Shown here one piece after another: positions 42,336 to 51,655 of a DNA stretch of 64,000 bases. Made by a program: the position numbers and the translations under genes. This DNA is from Sphingobium sp. Cam5-1 (lineage in GTDB: Bacteria > Pseudomonadota > Alphaproteobacteria > Sphingomonadales > Sphingomonadaceae). The stretch spans positions 1,054,001-1,118,000 of the forward strand of contig NZ_CP065138.1 in the NCBI RefSeq assembly GCF_015693305.1. Reading direction: 5' to 3'. The first letter of the stretch is position 1. Each line of letters begins with the position of its first letter. The notes beneath the pieces are model-generated. The model was not told the origin of the DNA, did not search any database, and was given only the letters and a program-made list of their open reading frames with translations.

Positions 42336-43206
42336 GATGGCCAGCGCCCGCACCTTGTGGGCGATGCACCCCGATGCGCTCGGCGATCTGCTGAAGCGCG
42401 GCACGATCGACGCGATGCTGCCAGAATCGTTGCGCGGGCTCGCCGCGCTGGCGTCCGGCGGCAACAAGGAGGCTCGGGCCCCGGCGGATCCTGTTCGTGA
42501 CGGCGCGACCATGGTGATCCCCCTCACCGGCACACTCACTCCCAAGGGCAGCTATGGTGGAACCTCGACCGAACGGTTTGCCGACCATGTCCGGAGCGCG
42601 GCGGCCGATACCAAGATCGGCGCCATCATTCTGAGCGTCATGTCGCCCGGAGGTTGGGTATTCGGCACCCATGAGGCGGGCGAAGCTGTGTTCGAAGCGC
42701 GCCAGTCAAAGCCGGTGATCGCTGTCGCCAGCCCGTATAGCTTCTCGGCTGCACATTGGATCGCGTGTCAGGCATCCGCCTATTACGTCACCCATTCCGG
42801 CGAGGTAGGTTCCGTCGGCGTGCGCGGTGGCCATGTCGACATGTCTGGCTTCGAGGACAAGATCGGGATGAAGACGACCCTGATCGCGTCTTCCCCCGAA
42901 AAGATCGCGGCGCACCCTTATGCCCCCCTCTCCGACGACGACCGGGCAGAGATCCAGGCCTCGATCGATGAAAGCAATCAGGCATTCGCTGCGGCGATTG
43001 CGCGCGGTCGGGGGATCAAGGTTTCGGAGGTCGAAGGCATACATGGCTCTGGCCGCACTTTCTCGGCTAGCCGGGCTGCGGCGGCCGGCGCGGTGGATGG
43101 CGTCATGTCGCTGCGCGAGGTCGTTGCCAAATATGGCTCGAGCCGTGCTCGGCTAGGCCTGATGCGTCAGCGCGCCGAGATGCGCAGCAGGGCACTCAGC
43201 ATCTGA
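42328..43206 (+). CDS. S49-family head maturation protease
   Basis: 292 residues. SVMSPGGWVFGTHEAGEAVF and SPYSFSAAHWIACQASAYYV carry the SppA-type nucleophile Ser, with GEVGSVGVRGGHVDMSGFED after it. ClpP-fold prohead protease, here of S49 type rather than U35. It follows the portal, the usual HK97 order. Confidence 0.92.
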   Translation: MIEMASARTLWAMHPDALGDLLKRGTIDAMLPESLRGLAALASGGNKEARAPADPVRDGATMVIPLTGTLTPKGSYGGTSTERFADHVRSAAADTKIGAIILSVMSPGGWVFGTHEAGEAVFEARQSKPVIAVASPYSFSAAHWIACQASAYYVTHSGEVGSVGVRGGHVDMSGFEDKIGMKTTLIASSPEKIAAHPYAPLSDDDRAEIQASIDESNQAFAAAIARGRGIKVSEVEGIHGSGRTFSASRAAAAGAVDGVMSLREVVAKYGSSRARLGLMRQRAEMRSRALSI

Positions 43207-43228
43207 AAGTTCCGCTTCTGCGGAGAGC

Positions 43229-43253
43229 AGGCGGTCTTCGGGCCGCCTTTTTT
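43229..43253 (+). terminator. UUCG-loop terminator after the protease
   Basis: AGGCGGTC (43229-43236), loop TTCG, GGCCGCCT (43241-43248), then TTTTT. An extra-stable UUCG tetraloop hairpin between protease and capsid, suggesting that capsid mRNA is separately tuned. Confidence 0.85.
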
Positions 43254-43298
43254 ATTGGGCGCACGCGCCCGTCACTGGCCCTTTGAAAGGAGTTCATC

Positions 43299-44639
43299 AT
43301 GAACCTGGCCGTTTTGAAGAATGAGGCGCGTGAAGCCGCGAAGCGGATGGAAGACCGCCTCACGACCGCGATCAACGAAAACCGTGAACTGACCGCCGAG
43401 GAAGAGGCGGAAAACACAAAGGACGAAGCCCGCCTCGACGTGCTCGAAAAGCAGATCGCGCAGGTCGAGCGCCTGAACGCGCGCACCGCCAAGCTCGGTA
43501 CGCCCACTCCGGCGCCGACGCCTGCCCCTGTCGCGACCGTCCCCGCTGCACCTGCTGCCGCCGCGCCGGCTTCGTTCCAGCATAACGGCATTATCTATGC
43601 CAGCGCCCGGCCCCGGCTGGACGACGGCGGTTTCGCCAACCTTGCCGAGTTCGCGACGGCGGTGCGCTTCGCCAACCCCGGCGCTGGGCAGGCATTCCGC
43701 ATTGACGATCGCCTTGCGGCGCCGACTAACGTCCACATGGAAACCGGTGACGCCGCCGGCAGCTATCTGGTTCCGCCTGAGTTCCGTCAGCAGATCGTCG
43801 ATCTCGTCTTCAGCGGTGAAGACCCGATCATGAACCTCATCCAGCCGGATCCGACGTCGTCCAACCGCGTCGTTGGTTTGGGCGATGAGAGCACACCGTG
43901 GGGCAATTCGGGCATCCAAGCCTATTGGCGCTCGGAAGCCGAGCAGATGACGCCGTCGCGCATGAACCTCACGCCGCGCGAGACCGCGCTGAATGAACTC
44001 TATGCGTTCGTCCTTGCCACCGAGGAACTGCTGGAGGATGCCCCCCGCATCGCCACGCTGCTCACCGTCAAGGCGGCTGCCGCCATCCGCTGGAAATCGG
44101 TCGACGCCTTCATGTATGGCGACGGCATCGCCAAGCCGCTCGGCTGGATGTCCTCGCCGGCGCTGATCACCGTCGCGAAGGAAAATGCCCAGACGGCCGA
44201 CACGATCGTCGCGGACAACGTGGCCAACATGTTCGCCCGCATGATCAACCCGACCCAGGCGAACTGGATCGCCAACGGCGACATCATGCCCAGCCTGATG
44301 AAGCTGAAGAACGAGGCGGATCAGCCCGTCTGGTTCCCGAACTTCCAGGTCGCGCCCGGCGGCACGCTTCTGGGTCGCCCGGTGCTGTTCACCGAACATG
44401 CCCAGTCGCTCGGCGACAAGGGCGATCTCCAGTTCGTCAACGCGAACGGCTACGAAGCCTTCCGCAAGCAGAACGGCATTACCTTCGCGGAATCGATCCA
44501 CCTCTACTTCGATTACAACATCCGCGCATTCCGTTGGGTTCTGCGGGTCGGCGGTCAGCCGGTTCTGCAGAAGCCCGTCCAGCCCGCCCATGGCAACGCC
44601 ACCAAGAGCCATTTCGTGGCGCTGGCGGAGCGCGCCTGA
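43299..44639 (+). CDS. Major capsid protein, HK97 fold
   Basis: 446 residues. N-terminal coiled-coil scaffold (delta) domain to about residue 110 with an Ala/Pro-rich linker, then capsid domain with METGDAAGSYLVPPEFRQQI, VVGLGDESTPW, ATEELLEDAP and GTLLGRPVLFTEHAQSLGDK. The delta domain is presumably removed by the S49 protease. A frame of equal length on the opposite strand is a shadow. Confidence 0.95.
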   Translation: MNLAVLKNEAREAAKRMEDRLTTAINENRELTAEEEAENTKDEARLDVLEKQIAQVERLNARTAKLGTPTPAPTPAPVATVPAAPAAAAPASFQHNGIIYASARPRLDDGGFANLAEFATAVRFANPGAGQAFRIDDRLAAPTNVHMETGDAAGSYLVPPEFRQQIVDLVFSGEDPIMNLIQPDPTSSNRVVGLGDESTPWGNSGIQAYWRSEAEQMTPSRMNLTPRETALNELYAFVLATEELLEDAPRIATLLTVKAAAAIRWKSVDAFMYGDGIAKPLGWMSSPALITVAKENAQTADTIVADNVANMFARMINPTQANWIANGDIMPSLMKLKNEADQPVWFPNFQVAPGGTLLGRPVLFTEHAQSLGDKGDLQFVNANGYEAFRKQNGITFAESIHLYFDYNIRAFRWVLRVGGQPVLQKPVQPAHGNATKSHFVALAERA

Positions 44640-44701
44640 GGCTAGCCGCCCCGGTTCGCGCCGGGGCGGACGTTTCAGTCTGAAATCGAAAGGAAAGCCC
44701 G

Positions 44702-45154
44702 ATGAACGGCAATCTCAATCCCTCGATGGCTGCCGCAGTTGCCGGCGTCATCAACCCCGTCTCGCAGGCCGCTGGCACGGTGACGACCGGCTGGGTCGAC
44801 ATGCAGAAGTTTGGCACACTGCTCGCCATCCTCGCTGTCGGTGCGCTCGGCGCGGACGCCACCGTCAATGCCAAGATCGAACAGGCAACCGATAACGCTG
44901 GCGCTGGCGCCAAGGATGTCGCCGGTTTGGCGATCACGGCGCTCACGAAAGCGGGCACCGACGATAACAAACAGGTTCTCGTCAATCTCCGTCAGGAAGA
45001 CCTCGACAAGAACAATGCATTCCGTTTTGCCCGCCTCTCTGTGACCGTGGGCACCGCTGCATCGCTCATCTCGGCCGTGCTGCTCGGGTTCAATGCCCGC
45101 TACGGCGCCGCGACCGACAATGACGCGACCACCGTTGACGAGATCGTGAGCTAA
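44702..45154 (+). CDS. Probable head decoration-type protein (150 aa)
   Basis: 150 residues with WVDMQKFGTLLAILAVGALG, DATVNAKIEQATDNAGAGAK and a C-terminal SAVLLGFNARYG. The same protein follows the capsid gene in many alphaproteobacterial siphophages. A head accessory role is inferred from position. GAAAGGAA precedes the ATG. Confidence 0.72.
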   Translation: MNGNLNPSMAAAVAGVINPVSQAAGTVTTGWVDMQKFGTLLAILAVGALGADATVNAKIEQATDNAGAGAKDVAGLAITALTKAGTDDNKQVLVNLRQEDLDKNNAFRFARLSVTVGTAASLISAVLLGFNARYGAATDNDATTVDEIVS

Positions 45155-45164
45155 GGAGGCTGAC

Positions 45165-45440
45165 ATGCCGATCAAGTTTCTGAGGGACTACGAAACGAAG
45201 TCGCATCCGGCGGAGGTCTTCACGGCCGGACAGTTGGTGAAGGATCGGGACGAGGCGTCGGAGCGTCACTTCGTCATCCGCCGCGCCGCCGCCTACGTCG
45301 ACGCGAAGGGCAATCTCACCGACATCGACGGGAACCCGGTCGAATATGTCGAGCCCGAAGCCGACGCGCCCGAGAGCAAACCCGCCAAGGGGCGCTCCGC
45401 ACCGGCCAATGTGCAGACGAGCACCGGCAAGGATGACTGA
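45165..45440 (+). CDS. Hypothetical head-region protein (91 aa)
   Basis: MPIKFLRDYETKSHPAEVFT start, AAGGAGG 6 bp upstream; acidic C-terminal tail. Position suggests a head accessory protein. Not recognised. Confidence 0.72.
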   Translation: MPIKFLRDYETKSHPAEVFTAGQLVKDRDEASERHFVIRRAAAYVDAKGNLTDIDGNPVEYVEPEADAPESKPAKGRSAPANVQTSTGKDD

Positions 45441-45489
45441 CGGGTTGGCGGGCGGCTGATGCTGCCCGCCCCTCATTCGGAGGCATCGC

Positions 45490-46014
45490 ATGGTAGAACC
45501 GATTGAGCTTGCTGATGCCAAGCAGCAGCTGCGCGTGCTGAGCGACGATGAGAATGCCTCCATCCAAAACGCTATCGTTGACGCTCGCGGCTGGATCGAG
45601 AGTTACACAGGGCTGATACTGACCCGCCGAGAGGTCGTGGAAGTTCTGCCCTGCTTCGACGGGATGCTTTCCACCTGGCCAATCGTGTCGATTGACGCCG
45701 TGACCTATCTCGACACCTCCCAGCAGGAGGTCGTCTTCCCCGAGCAGGATTATTTCGCGCAGATCGCGCGGCGCCCTGCCCGCCTGTCGTCAAAACTCTG
45801 GCCCGCGATCTACAACGGGAGCACCGTGGAAGTGACGATGACTGCGGGCTTCGCGTCGCCCGAAGCGATCAACGCCTTTTCGCCAAACATCATGCGTGCC
45901 ATGCGGCTGCTCGTCGCCGGCTTCTACGCTGATCGGGAGACCGGTGGCCTGGCCGGTGATGTGGAAATCGCAGCGAAGCGGCTCTGTCGCCCGTTCAAGA
46001 GTTGGCGGGTATGA
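45490..46014 (+). CDS. Head-tail connector (gp6/phiE125 gp8 type)
   Basis: 174 residues. ELADAKQQLRVLSDDENASI, AIVDARGWIESYTG and VEVTMTAGF plus MRAMRLLVAGFYADRE are standard for this connector family. ATG at 45490 has GGAGG upstream. Confidence 0.88.
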   Translation: MVEPIELADAKQQLRVLSDDENASIQNAIVDARGWIESYTGLILTRREVVEVLPCFDGMLSTWPIVSIDAVTYLDTSQQEVVFPEQDYFAQIARRPARLSSKLWPAIYNGSTVEVTMTAGFASPEAINAFSPNIMRAMRLLVAGFYADRETGGLAGDVEIAAKRLCRPFKSWRV

Positions 46015-46340
46015 AGGCCAGCCCTCGGAACAAGCGCATTGTCATCCAGACCCGCACGGTCGTTGAGGACGGATATGGCGGCGAAGAAGAGACGTGGGCG
46101 GAGTTCGGGCAGGAATATGCCGCTGTCTATTACGGCACCGGTTCCGAGCAGCGTGAGGCCGCGCAGCAAGGCGGTGCCCAATCCGCCTCCTTCGAGGTGC
46201 TGAGCAACAGCAAAACGCGTGCGATCAGCGTGATCGACCACCGCATCGCCTTCGACGGTGGGATTTGGAACATCACCGCGAAGCATGACCTCGGCTTGAA
46301 CGAAGGCGTGCGGCTCACGGCAATTCGGGAGGCGGCGTGA
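46011..46340 (+). CDS. Head-tail joining (head closure) protein
   Basis: 109 residues from ATG 46011, which overlaps the connector stop. KRIVIQTRTVVEDGYGGEEE and WAEFGQEYAAVYYGTGSEQR resemble SPP1 gp16-type adaptors. Overlaps the next gene by 4 bp. Confidence 0.87.
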   Translation: MKASPRNKRIVIQTRTVVEDGYGGEEETWAEFGQEYAAVYYGTGSEQREAAQQGGAQSASFEVLSNSKTRAISVIDHRIAFDGGIWNITAKHDLGLNEGVRLTAIREAA

Positions 46341-46771
46341 TGGCGGAGACGTTCAAGCTCGAGGGATTGAAGGAGCTTGAGGCAGCGCTGGGCCAGATGC
46401 CCCGTGCTACCGCTCGAGCGACCGGCCTGCGCGCCCTTCGGCTTGGCGCCGAACCCATCGCCCGCGCCGCGCGCCGGCTGGCACCGGTGGCCGAAGGCAA
46501 TCTGGTCGAAAGCATCGACGTAGGGACCAACCTTGCGCGTTCGCAGCGCGGCGACCGCGGCGCAGTGGCACCGCTCGAAATCCACATTGGCCCCGGCCAA
46601 CAGCCGCAGGCCATCGCCCAGGAATTCGGCACCTATAAGGATCCGGCCCAGCCTTTCATGACACCCGCATGGGAAGCCGAGCGCATGAACGCCCTCGACG
46701 TCGTCGGCACGGCGCTGGGCATTGAGGTTGAAAAGACGGCGGCGCGGCTGGCGAAGAAGCGGGCGCGGTAA
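46337..46771 (+). CDS. HK97 gp10-type tail component
   Basis: 144 residues. LEGLKELEAALGQMPRATAR, RAARRLAPVAEGNLVESIDV, and EFGTYKDPAQPFMTPAWEAE are the gp10 family pattern. GTG 46337 or ATG 46340 may be the start. Confidence 0.9.
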   Translation: MMAETFKLEGLKELEAALGQMPRATARATGLRALRLGAEPIARAARRLAPVAEGNLVESIDVGTNLARSQRGDRGAVAPLEIHIGPGQQPQAIAQEFGTYKDPAQPFMTPAWEAERMNALDVVGTALGIEVEKTAARLAKKRAR

Positions 46772-47164
46772 ATGGACATCGATCTGATTACGCGCCTGAA
46801 GGGCGATCCTGCGATTGCGGGGCCGGCGGGCAGCATCTCATGGGTGACGCGCCCGACAAAGGCGCAGATGCCGGGGATCACGCTCCAGCGGCTCGCGCCC
46901 GGCCGCGAATATACCTTCAAGGGCGCGGTCGGCCTTCAGGATACGCTGACGCGCTTCGACTTCTGGGGCCTCGCTGTCCGCGACATCAAGCCGCTGTTCC
47001 TGGCGGTGCTGGCGCGCATGGAGCAGCCGCAGACGGTCGGCGGCACACGGTTCGGACGGTCGACGCTCGAATCGGAGCGCGACATTCCAGCGGAGCTGGT
47101 TCCGGAGATCGGCACGGTTTTTCGCATCAGCGCTGATTTTCGAATTTGGTGGAAGCCTCTTTGA
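46772..47164 (+). CDS. Tail completion protein, DUF3168-like
   Basis: 130 residues. Position between gp10 and tail tube and the pattern LKGDPAIAGPAGSISWVTRP, RFDFWGLAVRDIKPLFLAVL fit DUF3168 tail terminators. Sequence evidence alone is moderate. Confidence 0.77.
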   Translation: MDIDLITRLKGDPAIAGPAGSISWVTRPTKAQMPGITLQRLAPGREYTFKGAVGLQDTLTRFDFWGLAVRDIKPLFLAVLARMEQPQTVGGTRFGRSTLESERDIPAELVPEIGTVFRISADFRIWWKPL

Positions 47165-47176
47165 CAGGAGCAAGTA

Positions 47177-47632
47177 ATGGCAGGCGAGACTGAAGCAATC
47201 ACGGGCTACGGCTCGGAATTCCATCTGGCGAACTCCGCGGGCGTTCTGACCGAAGTCGGCGAACTGATCGCCCTCGAGCCCGGTTCCGAGGAATGGGGCA
47301 CGACCGAAGCGACCCATTTCAAGAGCCCCGGCCGTCGCCGCGAATATATCAAGACGCTGATCGAGACGGGACAGGGCAGCTTCCAGGTCAACTGGCTGCC
47401 GGGCAAGCCGACCGATGTGCTGATCAGCGATGCCCATCAGGATCCTGCCGCCCGCGCGTTCAAGATTATCGTTCCGGCCGACAATGAAGGCGGCACTTGG
47501 GAAATCAGCGGTCTGGTCAATGTGCTGAGCCGCACGCCGACCATCCCGCTCGACGACCGCATGACCTGCCAGATCACGTTGCAGTTCACCGGCGGCCGGA
47601 CGGAAGCGGCTGGCGTGGTTGAGGGCGGCTAA
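47177..47632 (+). CDS. Major tail tube protein
   Basis: 151 residues with GYGSEFHLANSAGVLTEVGE, GSFQVNWLPGKPTDVLISDA, and a C-terminal Ig-like end. The MAGETEAITGYGSEF start is typical. CAGGAGC 6 bp upstream. Confidence 0.87.
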   Translation: MAGETEAITGYGSEFHLANSAGVLTEVGELIALEPGSEEWGTTEATHFKSPGRRREYIKTLIETGQGSFQVNWLPGKPTDVLISDAHQDPAARAFKIIVPADNEGGTWEISGLVNVLSRTPTIPLDDRMTCQITLQFTGGRTEAAGVVEGG

Positions 47633-48006
47633 TGGCAAACGGGATGCGCGGCGAAGCGACGTTCGATGGTGATGGCACGACCTACACCATCACCATGGAT
47701 GCTGACGCCCTCGCCATGGCCGAAGAGATCACGGGCAAGCCGATTAGCACCGTTGTCAGCCTGTTCGACAGCGGCGCGCATCTCGGCATGACCGCCGCCC
47801 TCGCGTGGGCTGGATTGTTCCGGCAATATGCGCTGCCGTGGGATGGCTTCCGCGACCGCGTGATGGAATGGGGCCTGCCCGTGGTAAAGGACGCTGTCGC
47901 ACGCTCCATGCGCCACGCATGGCCAGAGCCTGAGAAGGCTGACGGCAGAAACCCTCCGAAGCGGGATCGGACCAAGAAACCGGCTGGGACTGGCTCAAGC
48001 TCCTAG
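47632..48006 (+). CDS. Tail assembly chaperone, short form (G-like)
   Basis: 124 residues. GEATFDGDGTTYTITMDADA and GLPVVKDAVARSMRHAWPEP; the Lys/Pro-rich end is the expected place of a frameshift. It overlaps the next frame, which has no start codon of its own. Confidence 0.87.
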   Translation: MANGMRGEATFDGDGTTYTITMDADALAMAEEITGKPISTVVSLFDSGAHLGMTAALAWAGLFRQYALPWDGFRDRVMEWGLPVVKDAVARSMRHAWPEPEKADGRNPPKRDRTKKPAGTGSSS

Positions 48007-48314
48007 AGCTTTGGTGCGAAGCCGGGTTCGATCCCGACACATTCTGGCGGCAGACGCCGCGGATCATACAAGCAACTGTCAGGGGCTATCTGCGGCGCGA
48101 GAGGGCAGCCCATAAAGAGAATATGTATGTTGCCTGGCATCAGGCGGCCTTCCAGCGTTCCAAGCGGATGCCGCCGTTGGCAAAAGCCTTGGGGGAGAAA
48201 ACGGAGCCGAAATTCCGCACCAATGCGCAGATGCTGGCGATGATGCGGAAGATGAATAAGAGCGGGATCGGATTGACGATCAAGAAGATCCCTGGCCCTT
48301 CGAACGGTAAATAA
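47943..48314 (+). CDS. Tail assembly chaperone T-like extension, read by -1 frameshift
   Basis: The frame opens right after a TGA at 47940-47942 and runs to TAA 48314 with no ATG, GTG or TTG before conserved sequence TGWDWLKLLELWCEAGFDPD and TFWRQTP. It must therefore be made as a -1 frameshift fusion from the G-like gene between 47943 and 48003, giving about 227 residues. A shorter frame from ATG 48123 would lack the conserved start. No canonical XXXYYYZ heptamer is in the correct frame. Confidence 0.8.
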   Translation, partial: RQKPSEAGSDQETGWDWLKLLELWCEAGFDPDTFWRQTPRIIQATVRGYLRRERAAHKENMYVAWHQAAFQRSKRMPPLAKALGEKTEPKFRTNAQMLAMMRKMNKSGIGLTIKKIPGPSNGK

Positions 48315-48465
48315 CCCCGTGCACACAGTAAGGCGCTACCACGAAGAATAACGCAATTCCTGCGGCTGCGGCTTGCCGAGGCGCGCTGTCGTCAGCGAAC
48401 GATCCGAGCACAAGGATGGCACCGATTACGGCGCCCACAAAAGTCAAAATCCTGAAAAGCAACAT
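48280..48465 (-). CDS. Reverse-strand small membrane protein (moron) in the tail operon
   Basis: 61 residues, MLLFRILTFVGAVIGAILVL then a loop and a second helix IALFFVVAPYCVHGVIYRSK. A near-perfect AGGAGG lies 5 bp before ATG 48465 on the minus strand. The gene overlaps the chaperone end by 35 bp and faces against the late operon. Similar two-helix small proteins occur in alphaproteobacteria. A lysogeny-expressed moron is the likely class. Confidence 0.72.
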   Translation of the reverse strand: MLLFRILTFVGAVIGAILVLGSFADDSAPRQAAAAGIALFFVVAPYCVHGVIYRSKGQGSS

Positions 48466-48518
48466 GATCCCTCCTGTTGAACGGCAACAGTAGGACGTTT
48501 TGGTGCGGAGTTGAAAGC

Positions 48519-51065
48519 ATGGCAAGAAGTGTAATTGGCGCGCTTCGCGTCACGCTCGGCCTCGATTCCGCCGAGTTTGAAACCGGCATCCGGCGCGCAT
48601 CGAAGTCGACGCAGCAGTTCACCCGCGCGTCGAAGGACGTGAAGAGCGCGTCGGATCAAATCTCCAGCTCTCTGCGAGGCGTGGGCGCAGCGCTCGGGAT
48701 CACATCCGTTGCCGCAGCCGGTGCGGCCTACCTGAAGCTCGCCGATCAGTCGAAACAACTCGCTGCGCAACTAAGGCTGGCCACAGCGCAGTTCGGCAAT
48801 TTCGGACAGGCACAGCAGGACGTGAACCGCATCGCGGCTGAAACGCGCAACGGCCTGTCGGAGACCGGGACGCTCTACGCGAACTTCATTCGCGCGACCA
48901 AGGAGCTTGGCGGTCAGCAATGGGAGGCTGCCCGCGCTACGGAGACATTCTCGAAGACGCTGAAGATCAGCGGCGCTGGGCAGGCCGAGGCGGCATCCGC
49001 AACATTGCAGTTTGGGCAGGCGCTGGCGTCCGGCGTCCTTCGCGGCGACGAGTTCAATTCCATCATGGAATCGTCGCCACGGCTGGCTCGCCTTCTCGCG
49101 GACAGCCTTGGCGTCCCGATCGGCAGCCTGCGCAAGATGGCGGAGGAAGGGGAGCTAACCGCCGACCGCTTGTTCCGCGCCCTCACCGACCGGAAATTCA
49201 CCGACGGAATTGATGCTGAGTTCCGCCAGATGCCTGTCACGTTTGACGAGGCGATGGGCCAGATTCGCAACGCGGCGGTCACGGCTTTTGGTGGTTTCGA
49301 CCGTGGCGGGCAGTTCTCCAACGCCGTCACTGGCTTTGTGACGGACGGCGTGAACGGCTTCGGCGACATTGGCGATGCGGCCGAAAGGATGGGGATACAG
49401 GTCCGCCACGCCGTCGATGAAATGACGGCCGTCTTCAAGCCGTTCATCGATGTGTTGCAAGAGGCGCGTTCCGGTCTGGTTTGGGCCCAGAACCTCAATC
49501 AATACAAGATCACGCCCGATCATATCGCCGGCTTTGCCGACAGCCTCACGAGCGTCGTTCGCGCTCCGCTAGCCGCCAGCAGCGCCACTGCCAATCTCTT
49601 TTATGGAAAGAATTTCGGCGACAGCTTCAACTCGTTCATGGACAGCACCAGCATCGCTTCGCGAATGAAGCGGTCCGACGCTGCCTTGGATAAGAAGCTG
49701 ACAGGATCGACGCTGGACAGGATCATGCAAGGCAACCCCCTTGCTGATGCTCCAAAAGTCGCATCCATCATCAAGCCCACTCCCGCCAACGACACGAAGG
49801 GCGACAAGGCTGCCGCGCGGGCCGCCGAAGCCGCCAGGAAAAAGGCCCAGCGCGAGGCTGAACGTGCCGCCCAGGCGCTACAGAAATTTGCGGACGATGT
49901 TGCGCGCGAAGGCGCAGACTACGTCTCCACTCAGGCCGAATTGACCGGGACCATCGAGGCGCGTCGCGACGCCGATATCAACCAGCTGGAAACCGAACGG
50001 GCAATCCGCGAGCGCGCCATCGAGGCTGACGACCAGATAGATGCAGCCAAGAAGCAGCAGCTGATCGACCTCAACAACAGGAACGTCCAGGCCCGCAAGG
50101 ATCTGACCAATCAGCGGGCGCAGGAGGATATCGACCGGCGCAATCTGCAGATCGAGCAGGACCGCTCCGCGCTGGCTGTTGAGTTGATGCAACTGAGTGC
50201 GGACGCGGCACGGACAGCGCGTGAGCGCCGTGCCGTGGAACTCCGCATTCTTGATGCCCAATTCGAGGCTGAACGTCAGGCACTGCTGATCGCCGCTGCG
50301 TCGAAGGATCTTGCCGAGGCGACCAGGGCGCGAGAGCGGCTGGCCGCGCTGCCCCAGATACAGGCGGGCGCGCGCGATCAGGTCATCCGGCAGACGCAAG
50401 GCCCGATGGAAGCCTATCTGGATCGCCTGCCCCGCTCAGCCGATGAAGCGAGGGAAGCACTGGAGCGCGTTCAGGTCGACGGAATTGATGGGATCATCAA
50501 TGGCCTCGCCGATGCTGCCATTGGCGCGCGCTCGCTCGGCGATGTGTTCAAGGGCGTGGCAAATCAGATCGTCGCTGACCTGATCCGCATCCAGCTGCAG
50601 CGTGCCCTGTTGGGATCGGGCGGTGGCGGCGGACTGCTCGGCGGATTGCTCAAAATCGGTGGTAGTGCGCTAGGAATTGGAGGCGGTTTAAGCGGCGTCA
50701 ACACCGCAGGTCTGTCTGGCATCGAAACCTCGCTACATGCTGCGACCGTATCTAATATGGGCTCATTCGCACTGCCTGCCTTCGCCACCGGCGGTAGCTT
50801 CAAAGTCGGCGGATCATCTTCCGTCGGCGATAAGGAACTGGTGCAATTTCGCGCCAACCGCGGAGAAATCGTCGATATCCGCAAGCCCGGCAACGACAAT
50901 GGCGGCGGCGGCATCGCGCACATCGTTCCTTCGCCATATTTCGATGTGGTTGTGGACAAGCGTGCTGCCGGCGTGGCGCAGCCGATGGCGATGCAAGCCG
51001 CAACCGCAGGGTCTACCGGGGCGCAAGTCGCTATAGCACGACAACGCAGCAGGATCATTCCATGA
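48519..51065 (+). CDS. Tail tape measure protein
   Basis: 848 residues from ATG 48519 (MARSVIGALRVTLGLDSAEF). Long helical protein with the tape-measure motif RGDEFNSIMESSPRLARLLA near residues 180-200, a Lys/Ala coiled coil around 430-600, and a Gly-rich membrane-like end. It sets tail length. At roughly 1.5 angstrom per residue the predicted tail is about 125 nm. ATG 48477 is an alternative start. Confidence 0.93.
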   Translation: MARSVIGALRVTLGLDSAEFETGIRRASKSTQQFTRASKDVKSASDQISSSLRGVGAALGITSVAAAGAAYLKLADQSKQLAAQLRLATAQFGNFGQAQQDVNRIAAETRNGLSETGTLYANFIRATKELGGQQWEAARATETFSKTLKISGAGQAEAASATLQFGQALASGVLRGDEFNSIMESSPRLARLLADSLGVPIGSLRKMAEEGELTADRLFRALTDRKFTDGIDAEFRQMPVTFDEAMGQIRNAAVTAFGGFDRGGQFSNAVTGFVTDGVNGFGDIGDAAERMGIQVRHAVDEMTAVFKPFIDVLQEARSGLVWAQNLNQYKITPDHIAGFADSLTSVVRAPLAASSATANLFYGKNFGDSFNSFMDSTSIASRMKRSDAALDKKLTGSTLDRIMQGNPLADAPKVASIIKPTPANDTKGDKAAARAAEAARKKAQREAERAAQALQKFADDVAREGADYVSTQAELTGTIEARRDADINQLETERAIRERAIEADDQIDAAKKQQLIDLNNRNVQARKDLTNQRAQEDIDRRNLQIEQDRSALAVELMQLSADAARTARERRAVELRILDAQFEAERQALLIAAASKDLAEATRARERLAALPQIQAGARDQVIRQTQGPMEAYLDRLPRSADEAREALERVQVDGIDGIINGLADAAIGARSLGDVFKGVANQIVADLIRIQLQRALLGSGGGGGLLGGLLKIGGSALGIGGGLSGVNTAGLSGIETSLHAATVSNMGSFALPAFATGGSFKVGGSSSVGDKELVQFRANRGEIVDIRKPGNDNGGGGIAHIVPSPYFDVVVDKRAAGVAQPMAMQAATAGSTGAQVAIARQRSRIIP

Positions 51066-51655
51066 TTGATCTGCCGGAATATCCATCGCCGAACGGCGCC
51101 ACGCCCCGCGTGCTCGATTTCGGCGGCTTCCTTGAGCCTGCCAGCGGCGCGCAGGTGCAGCGCATCAATCGGATGGGGAGCCGCTATGCGGTTGCCTTCA
51201 CGATGCCGCCTCTACCAAACCAGAAGCATGGCCGCATCTGGGTCAATCGCCTGGTGCGGGGTCAGCAGGAGGGCGCTCGGATCGAATATCCCCTGCTCGA
51301 CTTCTATCCCGGAACGCCGGGCAATTTCGTCGTCGACGGCGCTGGGCAGGCGGGCAAATCACTGCACATCAGGGGCGGAACCCCGTATTACGCCTTCTAC
51401 GAAGGTCAGCCCTTCAGCCTCGAAATTGACGGGCAGCATTATCTGGACTTCATCGCGGCCGGGACAATCGCAGACACCTCGGGCGACGCCACGATCACGC
51501 TGACCCAGATGCTGCGCGCTGAACCCGCCGATGGTGACCCGCTGCACATCTCCAAGCCGATGATCGAGGGTTTCATCATGGGCGATCAGCTGTCCTGGAG
51601 CATTTCGCTCGAGCGGCTCATCGGTATCTCTTTCGAGATCCACGAGGCGGCGTAA
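51062..51655 (+). CDS. Distal-tail-region protein (197 aa)
   Basis: RVLDFGGFLEPASGAQVQRI, RYAVAFTMPPLP and GIEPLLDFYPG-like strands are typical of the protein after the tape measure in alphaproteobacterial siphophages. A Dit-like role is inferred from position. ATG overlaps the tape-measure stop. Confidence 0.77.
   Translation: MIDLPEYPSPNGATPRVLDFGGFLEPASGAQVQRINRMGSRYAVAFTMPPLPNQKHGRIWVNRLVRGQQEGARIEYPLLDFYPGTPGNFVVDGAGQAGKSLHIRGGTPYYAFYEGQPFSLEIDGQHYLDFIAAGTIADTSGDATITLTQMLRAEPADGDPLHISKPMIEGFIMGDQLSWSISLERLIGISFEIHEAA

Noticed and set aside
43272..44612. 446-codon open frame opposite the capsid gene
   Set aside because: It mirrors the capsid codon pattern in GC-rich DNA, has no recognisable motif and no ribosome site; a shadow frame.
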